Source: Capra hircus (lineage: Eukaryota; Chordata; Mammalia; Artiodactyla; Bovidae). Taken from it: 64,000 bases of DNA. The number at the start of each line of letters is the position of its first letter. Within the stretch, counting starts at the first letter, position 1. This document shows, piece after piece, positions 62,800 through 64,000 of the stretch. The stretch spans positions 55,235,345-55,299,344 of the forward strand of contig NC_030822.1 of NCBI RefSeq assembly GCF_001704415.2, given 5' to 3'. The position numbers were made by a program, and so were the translations under genes. A model generated the notes under the pieces. It made no database searches. It saw only the letters and a list, made by a program, of their open reading frames with translations, and was not told the DNA's origin.

Positions 62800-63285
62800 T
62801 GGAAAAATGCATGAGTTTAGGGGTTAGCTAGACCTAGGTTCGGTTCCCAGTTTTGTCATTAATTAGTTGTAAGATCTTGGACAAATTCCTTACCTTCTTT
62901 CAGACTCTCAAAATGGGAATAATAATGATTAGCACATAGTGCTTGTCACACAGCACATGCTGCTGCTGCTGCTAAGTCGTTTCAGTTGTGTCCGACTCTG
63001 TGTGACCCCATAGACGGCAGCCCACCAGACTCCCCCCGTCCCTGGGATTCTCCAGGCAAGAACACTGGAGTGGGTTGCCATTTCCTTCTCCAATGCATGA
63101 AAGTGAAAAGTGAAAGTGAAGTTGCTCAGTCATATCCGACTCTTAGCGACCTCATGGACTGCAGCCTACCAAGCTCCTCCATCCATGGGATTTTCCAGGC
63201 AACAGTACTGGAGTAGGGTGTCATTGCCTCCTCCCACACAGCACATAGTTGACACCAAATGGCTGCTAATATTTAATATGTACTA
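62800..63285 (+). repeat. MIR SINE split by Bov-A2
   Basis: Left part 62800-62946 ('gttagctagacctaggttcg', 'ttagttgtaagatcttggac', 'cagactctcaaaatgggaat') and right part 63247-63285 ('agttgacaccaaatggctgc'). The flank cacacagcacat is perfect at 62947-62958 and 63235-63246. Confidence 0.82.
62959..63234 (-). repeat. Bov-A2 SINE nested in MIR
   Basis: Reversed full dimer of 276 bases: (AGC)n head (gctgctgctgctgctaagtc), first unit, linker 'tgcatgaaagtgaaaagtga', second unit. Exact ends are given by the 12-base target duplication. Confidence 0.97.
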
Positions 63286-63291
63286 TATACT

Positions 63292-64000
63292 AAGATCATG
63301 GCATCTGGTCCCATCACTTCATGGGAAATAGATGGGAAACAGTGGAAACAGTTGCTGCTGCTGCTGCTTCAGTCGTGTCCGACTCTGTGCAACCCCATAG
63401 ATGGAAGCCCACCAGGCTCTGCTGTCCCTGGGATTCTCCAGGCAAGAACACTGGAGTGGGTTGCCATTTCCTTCTCCATTGTATGAAAGTGAAAAGTGAA
63501 AGTGAAGTTGCTCAGTCATGTCCGACTCTTAGCGACCCCATGGACTGCAGTCTACCAGGCTCCTCTGTCCATGGGATTTTCCAGGCAAGAGTACTGGAAT
63601 GGGGTGCCATTGCCTTCTCCGTGGAAACAGTGTCAGACTTTATTTTGGGGGGCTCCAAAATAACTGCAGATGGTGACTGAAGCCATGAAATTAAAAGACG
63701 CTTACTCCTTGGAAGAAAAGTTATGACCAACCTAGATAGAATATTGAAAAGCAGAGGCATTACTTTGCCAACAAAGGTCCATCTAGTTAAGGCTATGGTT
63801 TTTCCAGTGGTCATGTATGGATGTGAGAGTTGGACTGTGAAGAAAGCTGAGCGTGGAAGAATTGATGCTTTTGAACTGTGGTGTTGGAGAATACTCTTGA
63901 GAGTCCCTTGGACTGCAAGGAGATCCCACCAGTCTATTCTGAAGGTCTATTCTGGGATTTCCTTGGAAGGAATGATGCTAAAGTTGAAGCTCCAGTACTT
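63292..64000 (+). mobile_element. BovB LINE, runs off the window, split by Bov-A2
   Basis: Forward BovB coding sequence begins near 'aagatcatggcatctggtcc' (codons after the RT catalytic core), is interrupted at 63353-63620, and continues to the window end with 'gactttattttggggggctc', 'ggatgtgagagttggactgt' and 'tgcaaggagatcccaccagt'. An in-frame TGA at 63678-63680 replaces a cysteine codon of the family. Near 63940-63955 a short duplicated 'ggtctattctg' stretch shows further damage. Confidence 0.93.
63342..63631 (-). repeat. Bov-A2 SINE nested in BovB, 11-bp target duplication
   Basis: Reversed dimer at 63353-63620 with (AGC)n head and linker 'tatgaaagtgaaaagtgaaa'. The flank gtggaaacagt is perfect at 63342-63352 and 63621-63631. 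It is in the same orientation as, and very like, the copy at 62959-63234. Confidence 0.97.

Noticed and set aside
1..64000. CRISPR arrays, bacterial operons, plasmid or phage features
   Set aside because: The DNA is plainly mammalian. No direct-repeat/spacer pattern or prokaryotic gene arrangement was found; tandem repeats are microsatellites or SINE parts.

Overview
This window is nuclear DNA of a ruminant, most likely a bovid (cattle, buffalo, sheep or goat). The evidence is the repeat content. There are about 25 copies of the Bov-tA/Bov-A2 SINE family, seven fragments of the BovB (RTE-type) LINE they are mobilised by, about a dozen ruminant tRNA-Glu-derived CHR-type SINEs, and L1 3' ends of the artiodactyl type. 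Two short mariner hairpin elements match the type from which the ruminant miR-2284/2285 microRNAs are thought to come. Older mammalian repeats (MIR, L2, MER5, MER20, MLT1-type and ERVL-type LTRs) lie beneath them. The species cannot be fixed from sequence alone.

I found no host protein-coding exon, rRNA gene or functional tRNA gene I could defend. The only substantial ORFs with recognisable protein content are the decayed reverse transcriptase of a BovB copy on the minus strand (16777-18448). Other long ORFs sit in GC-rich stretches or inside SINEs. The window is best read as intergenic or intronic DNA.

Layout. 1-8200: mostly single-copy with MIR and L2 relics. 8293-9960: a 5'-truncated L1 carrying a mariner hairpin, an L1 tail, and a CHR SINE split by a Bov-tA. 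10-15 kb: largely single-copy, with two possible conserved blocks. 15.9-21.9 kb: dense nesting (CHR split by BovB; an MLT1-type LTR split by a composite insertion; a MIR split by CHR). 22-26.9 kb: three unclassified LTR-like blocks and an old minus-strand L1 with two nested ruminant insertions. 27.4-31.8 kb: ERVL- and MLT1-type LTRs, a rearranged L1 and a BovB tail. 32-39.8 kb: mostly single-copy. 39.8-48.7 kb: SINEs, plus a promoter-like block at 42.4-42.8 kb with two octamers and four CCAAT boxes. 49-55 kb: single-copy DNA with candidate regulatory blocks. 55-64 kb: SINE/LINE-rich, ending in a BovB that runs off the window and is split by a Bov-A2.

The possible biological signal lies in the repeat-free, AT-rich, motif-dense blocks (for example 10.56-10.83, 47.44-47.67, 49.60-49.72, 51.04-51.42, 54.06-54.27, 59.33-59.58 and 61.96-62.24 kb). 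They look like conserved non-coding elements of a developmental locus. That reading is inference and needs cross-species alignment. I found no evidence of a novel multi-gene system.
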